DNA from: Cyanoderma ruficeps
Taxonomy: Eukaryota; Chordata; Aves; Passeriformes; Timaliidae
Reading direction: 5' to 3'
Length of the DNA stretch: 64,000 nt
NCBI GenBank assembly: GCA_008694505.1
Contig: VZDJ01000216.1
Coordinates: forward strand, 1,509,762-1,573,761
In this document: piece by piece, positions 34,201 through 46,800 of the stretch
Numbering within the stretch: position 1 is the stretch's first letter
Layout: each line of letters begins with the position of its first letter
The notes under the pieces: generated by a model
Databases searched by the model: none
What the model was told of the DNA's origin: nothing
What the model saw: the letters and a program-made list of their open reading frames with translations, nothing else
Made by a program: the position numbers and the translations under genes

Positions 34201-34991
34201 CTTCTTGGGCAACACTAAATCCATGCCAGGCCAACATGCTGGGAGGGGCCTCTGCTTCTTTCCAAGAAAATCTAGTAAATTTGATCCCTAGCTCTATGAA
34301 AAGAGGCAAAACCCCACTGTTTTTCTACAAAGTCTTGGGGCTTTTGGGGCAGGGAGGGGAGGCAAGGGCCAGCAAGAGATTCGTGTGTCAAAGAAACTCA
34401 GCTTGCTGGCCAGTGGCCAAGGACTTTTCATGTGGATTTCCAGCCTCCACCAGGAGACTCTCAGATTCTTGAAGAGCCTTTAATTCAAACCAGGTGCCTC
34501 TGAAAGGAAAACACCCAGAAAGGCAAACTTGATCACTCAAGAAAAAAAAAGATTTAATAATAAGGGCAATCATGCACATTTCAGATCCTTTCTGGCACAG
34601 CCGTCCATGCTCCCAACTGCCCACTCCAACCATGGAAACTGGAACCTCTGGTGAGCTGGAGGGAGGAGAGCCAAGTCCAGTGCCCAGCAAAGGAGCCCCA
34701 AGGCACGGGCTCGTCAAAATCCAGCACAAGCAACTTTTGTCATCCTGCCCTGCTCTGTCTGTGAGCACCAGCTCTCCCCCAAACTACTCAGAACACCAGA
34801 GGGACATTAGCAGCTCGGGAGTGATCCCTGCTGGGAATCTGGGATGGAAACACCGAGGGCACCGACACCAGCCAGCCCCAGCCTCCACTGCTGCAAACCA
34901 GCTGCTCCCCCAAACCCAGTGCTTGCCCAGCAGAGCCATCAATAACAACAGAGAGACTCGGGAAAAAGGGGACCTGCCTCCCCAGACCTAC

Positions 34992-35125
34992 CCTGCAATG
35001 ACGATGAAGAAGTCCAGGCGGTTCCATGTGTCTCCCAGGTAGCATTTCTTCCCAAAAATCCCCAGCGCGATCATTTTGACGATCATTTCCACAGCAAAGA
35101 AGGCAAAGATGAAGTCATCGAAGCT
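34992..35125 (-). CDS. CACNA1G: CACNA1G exon 3: domain I S2 and S3
   Basis: A 134-base exon (44 codons + 2) with a CTTTTGCAG acceptor and a GG|GTAGGTC donor. It encodes [20 protein letters not shown], which is IS2, then [16 protein letters not shown], and L-D-F-F-I-V-I-A, which is IS3. The first residue is serine where I remember alanine in human, and two valines are replaced by isoleucine. The split glycine is completed in exon 4. Confidence 0.98.
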
Positions 35126-35621
35126 CTGCAAAAGAAAGGAAGGGAGGAGGGATGCTCCTGCACACTTGCACCAAGGGAAGGAATTAAAAACCTGAGTCCA
35201 GCAAGGTCTCCTCTTGCATCTCTAAAAGCTAAATCCCTGGGAAGAAGCCGTGCTGAGAGCAGCCCTGTGTCTTGCCCAGCCCAGATGGTCTAACAGCACC
35301 CACAGTGCCGGGATAACGGGACAAATATATTTTGGGCTTTGCTTTCACTGACCACTAGATGGTTGGCCTTCCCCAAGCACTCCAAGAAAGGCTTGGCTAG
35401 GCTGGGGCTGGCACAGCCTGGCAGGGGCTTTGCCTGATGGCAACGGCGTGTTCTCACCCAAGCACCAAAGCCAGCATTGTCCAAGTGCTGACGGGACAGA
35501 CAGCGCAGGCAGGACCTGCCATCCTGGGCACAACACCACCGTGGCTGGAGTCAGTTCAGTCTTTCCCTCTCCACACCAGCCTGAGGCTGCTGTTGAGCTT
35601 CCAGCAGTGCCGGGGCCGTAC
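35126..35621 (-). other. CACNA1G intron 2
   Basis: A 496-base intron with a GTACGGCCCC donor and a CTTTTGCAG acceptor. No other feature was recognised. Confidence 0.9.
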
Positions 35622-35733
35622 CTGGAGGATCCTGCAGCGTGGCGAGTCGCAGGCGATGTCCTCGCAGGGGTGGAACATGCCCAGTGTCACGCAGTTGAGC
35701 AGGATCACCAGCATGCTGACCCTCTCAAACCAC
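35622..35733 (-). CDS. CACNA1G: CACNA1G exon 2: domain I S1
   Basis: A 112-base exon (1 + 37 codons) with a GTGTGCAG acceptor at 35734-35741 and a CAG|GTACGG donor. It encodes [20 protein letters not shown], which is IS1, and [17 protein letters not shown], the S1-S2 loop. The leading G completes the codon of the preceding residue (proline in the human protein). Everything before the tryptophan, about 80 residues in human, must come from an upstream exon not recognised here. Confidence 0.97.
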
Positions 35734-37872
35734 CTGCACACAGCCGTCAAGGAGGCAACAGACCCAGAGGTGCATCCACAAGAAGCCACAGCTGAATTGG
35801 AATGGTTTTCCTGCTCTTTAAGAGCAGCAGCAGAGCGGCTTCCCCACGTTAGGCGCTATCTGGGTTTACATGTTCAGATACCTGCACGTGTTCTCCCCAT
35901 GCTGCCATCAGTGGCTACAGCTGATGTGAAAACCACTCTAAAATGGAAGCTGCATGGCAAGAGTGCTGAGCGCTGATGTGATGGATTAAAACATTTAATT
36001 AAATGAGCGACATCAACTTTTAGAAAAAAACTAAAAAACCCTACACCATTAATTTCCTCTCCTAGCGTTTGACGGAAAAGCACTTTAACAACATTCCAAT
36101 TTCTATTAAACATGTCACACCTTATCCCAGGGGTGTTTCCCTGAAGCCACTGCATGAACTTCCATTCCCAATTCAAATTAAAATCGCCAAAACCATTTAT
36201 GAACTGCCTAAAAGCCTTTAAGTGAAGTCTACCAGAGCCCATTTCTTACCCTGCCTCCTGGCCCTAGGAGCAATTTTTAAAGAGCTGAGCTGCTGGGACA
36301 CGCTGGATGCACTTTTGGGGCAGAATAAAGTGTGCTGCTGCAGCACTTCCCCATAGGGATGGTTCAAACCTGGTACCCAATTCCTGCATCGTTTTGGGGA
36401 CATTTCCAGGAGCACGGAGATGGGAAATCCAGGCTCAGGTTCGGGGTGGTGCTGGGGTTATCTTCAGGCTTAGCACGAAAAACACCCTCTCAACTGCCAG
36501 AACCCACAGGCAGCAGGGTCACGCTCCTGCCTGGGTGCCAGCAGCAGCTTCTATGCTCCAGGAAAATAAGCACGGCCCTTGTCAGACAAGAGTTTTCACT
36601 GCAACACAGCAGCGGGTGGTGTTGAGGAGCCCGTGCTGTAGCGTTATCTGCCTGGGGAAGGGGAAGGTGAGGATGAATCAGCAGGTGCCTCCCCACTGAG
36701 CACACGAGGCTGGGGCTGGCGGCTCCCACCACCCATCCTGGGCGAATTCCTGGAAAACCACATGGGGCTGAGTCACAGTTTGGTTGTCGGCAATCTGGAT
36801 CTTTTAATCGGGAGGAATGTTTACAGGATATTGGGACAGACATTCCCAACTGTCGGGTTGGGGCTATGGGCTGGGATATTTAACCTAAATATAGTCCTGT
36901 GGGGGCAGGCGTGGAGGGCAGCCAGAAGAGGGGGCAGCTACTGAGGGGAATCCTCAGCCTGGGGGGCTAGGGAGATCCTCCAGCAGAACCAGCTGTGCCC
37001 ACGGCTCTGCCAGCAAGAAACTGCAAAGCCCTTGGGAACATAAAGAATTAGAGAATACCCTGTATGATCCCAAAGGGGTTACAGAAGGAATGTCACCTGC
37101 ATGAGATCTGCAAGTGACGCAGCAGGGAAGTGAGGAGGTCCCAGGACAGCCAGGTTGGTTCAGTGAAAACCTGTGGAGACACAATGGACACTTCCCCAAA
37201 AATCCACTCAAATTCTTCTGTGGCAGTGGACAAGAGCTTTGCTGGATGTGCACACACTCCACACACTCCATCCCAGCTGGGAGTGCTTTTGCCCCAGTGG
37301 ACAGCTGCTGAGGCTGGCTGGGCTCTGCAAACTCCTGGGCAAGCAGAGGTGGGCACACAACCATGGTGGGCATCAGCTTGGAGCCACTGTGATCTCACCT
37401 GCTCCCTGTCCCAGCCCTAATGCTCCCCCAGGACAGCTGAGCAGGGCCAAGCCCACCACAGCCCCGTGTCCAGCACCGATGGACGAGCGAGGGCTGAATT
37501 GGAAGAGCACAGGATGGCACCAAAGACACCCTCCCTGTCCTTCCCTGGCACGCCACAGTCTGCAAAGCCTCAGATGCCCCTCAGTACTCACTACAGTGCT
37601 GGCACTGGTACCAGAGACTGACGGCAAGTGGAGGGAAACCAGGAGAGTGCAGCCCCACAAGATGCCACAACCTGCCACACACGGGGCACCAGCTGTGGCC
37701 AGCAGGGAGATTTGGGGACCAGGACCACATCTGTACCCCCAAGAGGGTCCCCGTGGTGCAGCCAGCAGCCCCTACTGCCCAGAGACACACTGCCCCAAGC
37801 CAGCACCTCCCATCCTGGCACAGCCATGGCCTCACCCAGGCTGCCCAAGCTGGCTATGGTACAGGACCCTCA
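35734..37872 (-). other. Presumed CACNA1G intron 1, part next to exon 2
   Basis: About 2.1 kb with no coding exon, RNA gene or recognisable transposon. The part at about 35980-36230 is AT-rich and lacks repeats. Open frames here have no recognisable similarity. Confidence 0.7.
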
Positions 37873-37899
37873 CCTATCCTATCCTATCCTATCCTATCC
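37873..37899. repeat. (CCTAT)n pentanucleotide repeat ending at a sequence gap
   Basis: Five full CCTAT units run directly into the N gap. The array probably continues into the unsequenced part and explains the assembly break. Confidence 0.95.
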
Positions 37900-38228
37900 N
37901 NNNNNNNNNNNNNNNNNNNNNNNNNNNNNNNNNNNNNNNNNNNNNNNNNNNNNNNNNNNNNNNNNNNNNNNNNNNNNNNNNNNNNNNNNNNNNNNNNNNN
38001 NNNNNNNNNNNNNNNNNNNNNNNNNNNNNNNNNNNNNNNNNNNNNNNNNNNNNNNNNNNNNNNNNNNNNNNNNNNNNNNNNNNNNNNNNNNNNNNNNNNN
38101 NNNNNNNNNNNNNNNNNNNNNNNNNNNNNNNNNNNNNNNNNNNNNNNNNNNNNNNNNNNNNNNNNNNNNNNNNNNNNNNNNNNNNNNNNNNNNNNNNNNN
38201 NNNNNNNNNNNNNNNNNNNNNNNNNNNN
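37900..38228. other. Assembly gap (329 N)
   Basis: A run of undetermined bases. Whether its length is real or nominal cannot be told. The open frames that cross it are artefacts. A single N also occurs at 38823 beside an A run. Confidence 1.
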
Positions 38229-41200
38229 TCTAGCTGAATGAAAATTCAAGCTCTTTCTTCTGCTAATGGGATTTTCAGAGGCACACAAAGTGCTGCCGGC
38301 TATGGCTTTGTACCGACCCTGCTTTGAGCTTAGAGGCTGACAAAGGGAAACCCTTCAATTAGCAAAAGCAGAAGGTGCATTTTTGAATGCCTCTCACTGC
38401 TGCAGTGCAGGCAGGGAAGGGGCAAAGGGGCTTTGGGGAAGCACCAGAGGCAGTGTTGGCCCCTGGCCAGCAGTTCAGATGAGGAGGAGAATACTTGAAA
38501 GGAGGGGCAGAGGTGGCATTGCTACCACCCCGGTGTGGAGCTGAGCCCACAGCCCTCACTGCATCAGGTAAATATTTGCTGGGAGCAGAACTGGCCTATG
38601 GGGTCCTGCCTCCTCCTCACACCAAGCAGGGCTGGTATTTAAAAGAAAAAGGATTCATAATGGGGTTCATGCCCACACAACAGGTGATCACGCCATCCAC
38701 CCCATGGGTGTCAGAAAGTCTCCACTTTTAAGGGTCACCTGCTCATCCCAGCGTATTCTAAAAAATCCACATTTTTTACCCTCAACGTGCTCAAGGCAGG
38801 CAGCCAAAATCCTCACAGATTCNAAAAAAAAAACAAAACTGTTTCTGCCACACAGAAATTCACAGTAGCACGTCTGTTGTAATGTGACTCTTAAAATCCA
38901 CAAGATAGAACAAAAGAAGAAAAGAAGGAAAATGTCCAGAAATCACTTATTACGAAAGGAGCCCTTCCACAGAGTAAGAGCCCTCAGCCCCTTCCCACCA
39001 CCCAGCTCCCAGTGCCACCTGCCCACACTCCTCAGCACCTGACCTTTGGTAATTAAGAGGCAAGAGTCCCAGATTCAATTAACCAGCACTACCCAGCCTA
39101 ATATAATTAAAAGAGAAAGATATTGCATTATGCTTGCTATGATTTGGTTGCACAAGTTTGGATCAAATTCACCAGCGAGTGAATTAAACTGGGATCTGCT
39201 GCAGTAACCAGGTGAGATGCTCTGTCCAGCTGCATCCTGGGCTCTCCCTGAGGAGCCCGAGCACTTGCACTGTTCCTGGTGGGCTCTTTGGCTTGGGGGT
39301 GAGGAGGGCAGGCCCCTCTGTGCCCCAGAGGTAGGGGTCCCTTTCCCTGGGGGAAATGCCACTGACGGAGCTGAGTAGGGAGGGGCGCGTTTGCTGATGC
39401 TCTACAGGGACACACACTCTTCCGTGGGGTTTATATATATTTCTTCCCTTGATGCTTTGCTATTAACAAGTAGCTCTCACCATTCCCCCTCTCCTCCTTC
39501 CATGTATCCCTCTCTCCCCCTCCCTGACCCCTCCTCCCGGTCTCCGGTGAAGCAGCAGCTCCAAGGACACTCCGTGGGCAAAGGGGGCAGCACCAGAGGC
39601 TGCAGGTTGGTACCACACAATGAAACTCAGCCACAGGAATATAAAAACCCCCTGGATCCAGCCAGGGAACACTGGGCTCTCTCTGCTGCCTGTTTTTTAG
39701 GGCAAGGAAATGTCATTTGGAGCCAGGGATCACATCCAGGACCACGTCCCCCATCAGCACCCACAGCCATCACTTCCGTGCCAGGAGAAGCCCCCACTCA
39801 CTGGGACAGTGGCTGGGATTTCACAAATGTGTGGAAAGCGCTGGCAAGGCCTGGAAATTTTTGTGCAAATGTGATGTGAAAATTGGGTTGAAATGACAGC
39901 CTTCCCCTGCAGTGTCACCAAGTCCCACCAGCTTAGGAGTGACACTGGGATAAGCTGCAGACGTTAATGAGAGTGGAGTTTTAGGCTTCATTCATATGAT
40001 CAATTCCAGAAATAGCCCCTTTGACAGGAGCATAATGGCACTTCCAGGGCCTGGCCTTTGGGGGGGTGGGAGAAGGCAGGGACTAAAATCCTAAAACATT
40101 AATTTAGGCCATTTGCAAAGGAAGTTAAAAGTCCTCAGAATTAATCTGCCTCACAGATGGAAATAATAACCCCTTCCCAGATTTGCCTCTGACTGCACCA
40201 AACCAACAGGAAAAGGCTCTTCCTGTCATGCCCAGTTAAATGTTATAGGATTCCCATCACAATTCTGGACATTTAATTAGATACTTCTTTTTTTCCTACC
40301 ACATTCTCTCGAAAGCAAGACCAGCCTCTGTATTTTGCTTTTAGCATTTGGAGGAAGCATTTCCACCTCCGTGGATGCAGCAATGCCAGAGGTGCTCTCT
40401 AAGTATCTCTACCAGTGAATCAATCCACTTCCCTGACCTGCAGCCAAGCACTGGCAGGGCTCAGCCCCCAGCACCATTGTTAACGTGGTCTCCACCCTAC
40501 AGCTTTGCCTTCCCAGATGCTTTTCCAGGCCTGCTCCCACCTGTCCTTCTGAGGATCACAAGCACAGGATGGAGCAGGGAAGATGCTGCAGGTTTACAGC
40601 CCTTCCTGCGGCATCACAGCACCGCAGCAGCAGCAGAGGTGCTTCTCCCTGGCAGGATGTTAAAGCCACTGCAGGCAGGGCAGCCCCGGCACGCTCGTGG
40701 CACACGTGGGATGGAGCATTTGCCTCCTGCCCTGAGGCCCACAGGGGCCTGTGCCAGCCCAGTCCCATCGCCAGGGCGTTCCTGGAAAGCAAAGCTGAGA
40801 GGCTCCTCCAGTGGGGCTGCACAAAGGGGTTTAAAAATTCAAGCACTGCTCAGAGAATGTTTCCACTTCCACCGTGTGGCCGTCTGCCCCATCCCGGGTC
40901 ACTGCAGCTGGCAGGCTGAGGACACACTGCCAGCAGCTGGCATGACCCCACTGAGACTGGCATAAACCCATCCACAGGATCTGAGCCAGGGAAAAGCCAG
41001 GCAGGAGCATCCCTGCCTCCTCCCTGCTCTGCAGATCTTTGAAACTGCTTCTCTCCCAGTGCAGACAGACCCAGGAGGTTCTTTTAATTCATGCAGCTTC
41101 ACAATTAAACCTGGAAACCAAAACAGGGCGATTATTCATGGCAGTGTTTTTGGAAATGTCATCTCTAATTCATTTTGGCTTGCAGATGTTCAGAAGGATG

Positions 41201-43101
41201 CACTGCTGGCTGCTTCACTCTGCCATGAAAGGCATCACTCTGCTCCCATCCCGGCGGGACCACGGAGTCCCCAACGGCCCCATAACACATTAAAAGGGGC
41301 TGTAAAGCCCAAAAGTGGAGGAAAAGGGGGATTTCAGGGAGCAATCATCTTATCATTCTTCTCCCAAAGACTTAGAATCAGGACTGTCAGCTGCAGGGAG
41401 AGATGCAGCCACCTCTGAAGGGAGAGGTAGGATTTGCTCAGCAGCGTGCAGGAGCCCTGTTCAGCCACCCAGGTGATGAGGCAAAGAATGATGCAGTACT
41501 TAGAGGGAATGAAGAGTGACAAAAAGGGTTGTTCAGTTAAAAAAAAAAAAATAAAAAATTTAAACCCTGATGAGGTTCTTATTTGTCTTATAGTTTCGGA
41601 ATTGTTTCCTGGTAACCTTTTAGATTTCTACTTTGAGGGCTTTTTTCCAGTAACAAAAAGGGTTTAAAATCTTATTGCTTAAAGAGAGAGAGAAAAAAAA
41701 TGAAGATAAAAAAATCCTGCAAGCTGAGTGACTTGCATAATCTCCAAACTTCAGGAGCTGAAGCTTTTAAGAAAAGCCCTACATATCACTTGCAATTAAC
41801 TCCTGAGCTGGGAGGGCTCGGCTGCTGGCAACCCAACCCTGGGACCAGCATCTGCAAGGATGGGTGCTTTAATAAAATAAATATAATATAATGTAAAGTA
41901 ATAAAATGTCGAGCAAGAGCACTTTTGACTAAATTTATTTTGGCTTCTCATCCCAGTTCTTCCCTCCTTGTGCCTGTCTCAGCACCAAGAGCAGTGACCA
42001 AAAAACAGCCCAAAATGAACTGGTGCAAAGGGTCAGTGCATGGCCCCAGCCCTGGTCCAGAGGGATGGGTCAGGTGGGAGCCTCATGGAGTTCACCAGCT
42101 CCTTTACCAATCAAAGCCATGTGCTGGGACCCCAACTCCTACTGCCCTGCATCTCCTGGAGAGAGGAGCAGAAGAGAAGAAGGTGAAGCCTCGTTCATCC
42201 ACATCAACCTCTGCAGAAGCTTCAACTTCCCCCAAACTCCCTCTCCCAACAGTTTGGCACCTTCAGCTAACATCTGGGTGGCTCAGGGACAGGCACTCCC
42301 CCCATTCACCCCACCAGAGCAAGGCTGCAGAGGTGGGAGCGTGTCCCCATCCTCTTCCCAGACCTGTCCCTCCCAGCTCCCAGCTCAGCCTCTGCATCAT
42401 CCATCACCTCCTGTGGGCCAGGGGATGGGCTCCCTCCCAGCAACTCGCACGTGGCATTAACAAAGACGTTGCCATGAGCAGTAAAATCCTTCCCGTTGGC
42501 CAGGTCTCCCACAGGGAGACTGGAGCTACCAGTTAAAACACTCTCAATATGCCAAAGCCACTGCTGAGGCTCAATAACTTATTTAAGACCTTTTCCCTCA
42601 CCACGCCTTAAAAAGTGTACAGTGGATGGACACTAAACCCCCAAATATATATATTTAAACTCACTCACTGTAAACATCCCTTAATAATACCTGCCCCTAA
42701 AGCTCAGCAGTGCCAGCTGCTCTCCAGGACACATCCACAACACCCTCACAATGCACAGCCCCAGGCACACTCCGGGGTGCAGGAAAACCCATGGAAACCC
42801 AGGGAAATGCTGCAGCACGGGCGGAGTGGCACCTCGTGCAGAGCTGCCAGAGGCATCTCTTCCTTACTAAAGGACTCCAGATATTTGGGATACTATTAAG
42901 TTTCTGCCACCCCGGTGATTCTGCTTGCTGCTACAGTCAAGACAAAAACTGTTATGCAAGGCTGCCTAAACAAGTTGCAGTGAAATCTTTGTAACATCCT
43001 ACACCGACACATAGTTGGGATATGTCACATATTTGTCTTATTTTGTTCTTTCTTTGTCCTTTTTTTAGTCTCCTACTTTTTTCCCCCTTGGAAGTACGCT
43101 G

Positions 43102-43115
43102 GTTCCCATGGAAAC
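43102..43115. promoter_or_regulatory. RFX/X-box-like palindrome
   Basis: GTTCCCATGGAAAC is a near-palindrome close to the RFX dimer site GTTGCCATGGAAAC. It is a sequence match only. Confidence 0.35.
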
Positions 43116-43786
43116 AGTGATGTTATGGGTATGGACAGAGCTCCAGTGACGTCCACAAGTTCAGTATAAAAGCGGATTTATGTAACAGTTGGTGAAATGA
43201 AGGAATTGAAGGGATGGCTCGGCATGGCCACACATGTGGCATCAGGGCTGCCGTGCCAAGGAGGTTGTGCTGGTCAGACAAGTTCACATTGGAAGGGGAA
43301 AGAATGACAGGATAGGGAGGAGGAGTTCCCAGATTCATGGAATGATGGATGAGGATAAAACAAGTCCCGAGCACATATATCTATATAAATGTTTTATCTA
43401 TGTTTATTATTTATATTTTAATATTAATGTATTTCCTTGAAGAGCATCTCTCGCCCTCTGCTGCTGGAGCAGAGGGTAGATGAGACAGAGGGTAGTGACT
43501 CTGGGAACAGAAACTCTCCTGGCTGCACTCACTGGGAGCTGCAGGAGCACAGCCTGATCCTTGCTGCTGCCCCAGCCCCAGGGTGGAGGCACTGGCTGAC
43601 AGTGCCCGGCTCCATGGCCAGGGAAGGAGATCCCCTCTGAGCCAGACCTGCCTGAAGTGGGAAAGGGATCACCATCAGGAAGCTCCTGCAGGCTTCAAAG
43701 CCTGAGTAAATCAGGCACATTTCCTCTTTTTTGCAAACCTGTGATTTAAATCCCTTCCTAGGGCAGCGCACAGATGGAGGGGATGT

Positions 43787-43808
43787 CTCTCCTCCTCCTC
43801 CTCCTCTG
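43787..43808. repeat. (CCT)n simple repeat
   Basis: A short pyrimidine triplet run on the plus strand. Confidence 0.8.
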
Positions 43809-46800
43809 CCATCAATCCCCAAGGAAGAAGCATGAACAGCTTCCAAAATGAGGCATTGCCATGCCCAGAGACATGCCACCTTGAACCCCCACTTCCCGCA
43901 GAGGCTTGGCTGGCAGGCACCACGCTGCACAGAGCCAAAACCTCCAAAAATCAATGTATTAATAAAGCCAGGGAAGTGACAGGCTGATTACAGTCCCACT
44001 GCATCCCAGGGACGTGCTGGGGAGAACAAGCCTGTGCTAATTGTCCTGGCAGCTCCTCTGCTTCCCTTATGATCCCTGACAAGCTCACTCTCTGCTCCCA
44101 CCACCACTGGGTTAACCCTCCTTGGCCAGGATAACTCTGTGCCCACACCTGCAGAGCCAAAATATTCCTTGTGGAGTTGAAGTATTCTCTGTGAAGATCA
44201 GCACCCTGCCTGTCACAAGTGAAACAGGCTCTCTGCCTCCCTGCACAGACCTCTCCCCTGGGGACCACCCTCCCCACCCAGCCACATCTCACTGGAGGAT
44301 GCAGCTCTCTGAGCCCCCAAAATCCCACATGAGCTCAAACCAAATCCCAGCCTATTAAATATACACAAAGTAACTCCGTGGAAGATTCCTCCAGGGCAGG
44401 GGATGTCACAGGGGGCAGTGCAGGAGATGGGACAGGTCTGCAGGATCACCACCACCTCTGCTGATTAATCCAGCACATCCCTAATGACCCAGACAAGTGG
44501 ATGGCACCACGTGAGCACCACAAAACCTGGTGAACATGAGGAGAGACAGTAATTACAGCTGGTCTGCATGTTCCCTGCAGCAATCCCAGCTGGATCTTGG
44601 GCAGAGGGAGAGGGAATTCCTTCTGCTGACTGACGGCCAGGGGAAACCTTGGAGAAAGAGCTCTTGGTGAGCAAGCTAAACAAACAACCCCATTTTACAT
44701 CCCAGACACACGACCTGCTCCTACCCTGCCCCAGCCTTCCACTCAGCCCATTCCCACTCATCCAGAGACTGGGCAAGGGATGCTTATGTGCAGATTCATG
44801 TGTAAGAGACAGGGAAATCATGGCCCAGGGCAGGAGCCTGGGAGGGAACCCTCCCAGAGAGACAGAGCACCCCACCCTGGAGCAGAACACAGCCCTCACA
44901 GCAGACTCCACACTACCAGACCCACAGAGCCATCACCAAGGAGTCTCAAAAGGCAAATAGGAATGGGGACATTCCACAGCATCTTCCATCCACCCTCTTT
45001 CACCAAGCAGGGAAACGTGTCCATTGCACTGAGGCAAACAGCTTCCAAGGCCCCTAGAAAAGCTCAGACTCTGGGGTGTGTCCATTTGCACTCCCCAAAT
45101 GGGCCCTGTGGGGCTTGGGGGAGGAAAAAGGGAGACAGGAGGAGAGGCAGAGTCCTGGCTGCAGTGGCTCCAAGAGGAGCCAAAGCATCCAGCTCTTGGC
45201 CACATCTGCTGCAGCTGTGCCCTTCGTGTCCCCAGCACAGTATTTTGATTGCAAAAGGGCACAAGCTCAACGTCCCTGAGGAAACCTGGCCAAGCCTTAC
45301 GAAAAGCTCAGAGGACAAATCCAAGGACAAACCCAGAATAATTTTAAGCCTATGGAAAGAGCCAGGGCAGAAGGGCTGCAGGGCCCCTTATTGGCACTTC
45401 TGAAGGGTCCAAATGGCTTAAGGCAGAGTTGGGGGACAGAGACCCCATGTCCCCACACCTTCTCTTTTCCCCTTCACTGCTGCCCTGACCTGGGGACACC
45501 GGCCTGGGGGGTCCCCAGGAGCTTCTGAGGGCAATGCCTGAGTGGCTGTGATTGGAAGGGCAGCTGAGGGAGAGCCCCTGAGGAAACCCTTCCCTGGGAG
45601 CTGTGCCTGACCAGGGGAGACCCAAGCCCTTCCCACTTACTGACTGGCATTAGCCAGTGCTGGGTACAAATTTCTGTCCAGAGTGTTGCTGGAGAAATAC
45701 AGCTTTGGGGCGACTCAAACCACCCACCAATTTCTGTGTGTGTTTTATTACCCGGCTGCAAGTTGCGGGAAAAAGAATATTAAAGAAATTATGTTTACAA
45801 AGTCTGAACATGATGATGATTTTCCAAATGGCTTGCTAAAGTGTTTCATTTAGAAACTGAGCCAATGTTTTCTTTCTTAAAAAAAAAAAAATCAATGTAA
45901 AATACAATATTTTGTTGCAGGTTAAGTACTAATTAGACTGGAACCATCTTACACACTTTGGGTTTTGAAGTCGGTGATCAATAAAAATGAGAAAAATAGC
46001 ATTTTCAGTGAAAGCAACACTGAGCTTTCACAACGGGGATGAGGGGCAAGGAGGGCATTCTGCAGGTGGGGAAGTGGAGGTCAAGGCTACCCCAGCTCAC
46101 AGTCCCTGCCTTTTCCCCTGCTTGGAAGAGGCTGCAGCCAGTCTGTGACTGCACTGGGAGACGCTGGTGCACCTGACTCAGTTTTTGAGGTGTCTACAAG
46201 GAACACTCGTCTGCGGGAATGGAAAAATCCTGACACCACATCAAAATCCCAAAGCGACTAAAATCCATCCCAGGCTTATGTGGAACAACCAGGAGCAGGA
46301 AGCTGCTCTCCCCAGGGCTGAGCTACCGTGGGCAGCGGGAGCTGGAGCAGGTTAGGGGGCTCAGCAGGGTCGGGTGTTTGGTCTGACTGAACCCTGCAGG
46401 CAAATCCATGGCAGGAACTCATGGATCAGCATCTCGCTGGCAGAGGAGAAGGGGGGAGGCGGTAGAGGAAGGAAGAAGCAGGAAAATAGGGCTCGGTATG
46501 GGAGCCAAGCTGTGCTGTGGCACTGGCATGGACACAGGGGATGCCACCCCAAAACACCTCCCAGGCTCATCCTCATGGCTGCAGCCAGGGCAAACAGGGC
46601 AGGATTCACCCCACATGCTCCAGCCCAAACCTTGGCCTGCACTCAGGTGTGATGTTCTATACCTGCCACACCCCACTGCCCAAAAAACAAAGGTAGACAC
46701 GGAGGGAAGGTGTACAGCCCCAGGAAGCAGCAGGGGCTTCACTGCAGGGTTTGCATGATGGATGTTAGATTAAATATCTCAAGTCTCAGAAAAGATGACA

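Larger units (their letters stand above)
25456..34991 (-). other. CACNA1G intron 3 (9.5 kb)
   Basis: This intron contains the old CR1 at 26395-26720, a GAT microsatellite at about 26985-27002, the CR1 3' end at 31096-31215, and an AT-rich block with homeobox-type motifs at about 31800-31990. No further exon in the channel frame and no other gene were recognised. Confidence 0.85.
1..35733 (-). other. CACNA1G: CACNA1G gene, 5' half (exon 2 to the domain II pore region), truncated by the window
   Basis: This is the gene span for the Cav3.1 (alpha-1G) T-type calcium channel, a four-domain plasma-membrane pore that opens at low voltage and supports pacemaking and burst firing. Eleven exons can be joined in one frame, about 833 codons: 35622-35733, 34992-35125, 25358-25455, 23216-23375, 21157-21448, 20567-20659, 18139-18949, 16299-16663, 1926-2077, 1215-1400 and 1-97. 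All internal boundaries are GT-AG and phases agree (2/0, 0/2, 2/1, 1/2, 2/0, 0/0, 0/1, 1/0, 0/2, 2/2, 2/?). Identification rests on my memory of vertebrate Cav3 proteins: domain I and II transmembrane segments are near identical to alpha-1G, and the I-II loop has the alpha-1G rather than the alpha-1I pattern. Exon numbers are relative and assume one upstream coding exon, which was not seen. The 3' half lies before position 1. No frameshift or internal stop was found, so the gene looks functional. Confidence 0.96.

Noticed and set aside
37173..38241. Open frames of up to 354 codons across the gap
   Set aside because: They read through undetermined bases, so they carry no information.
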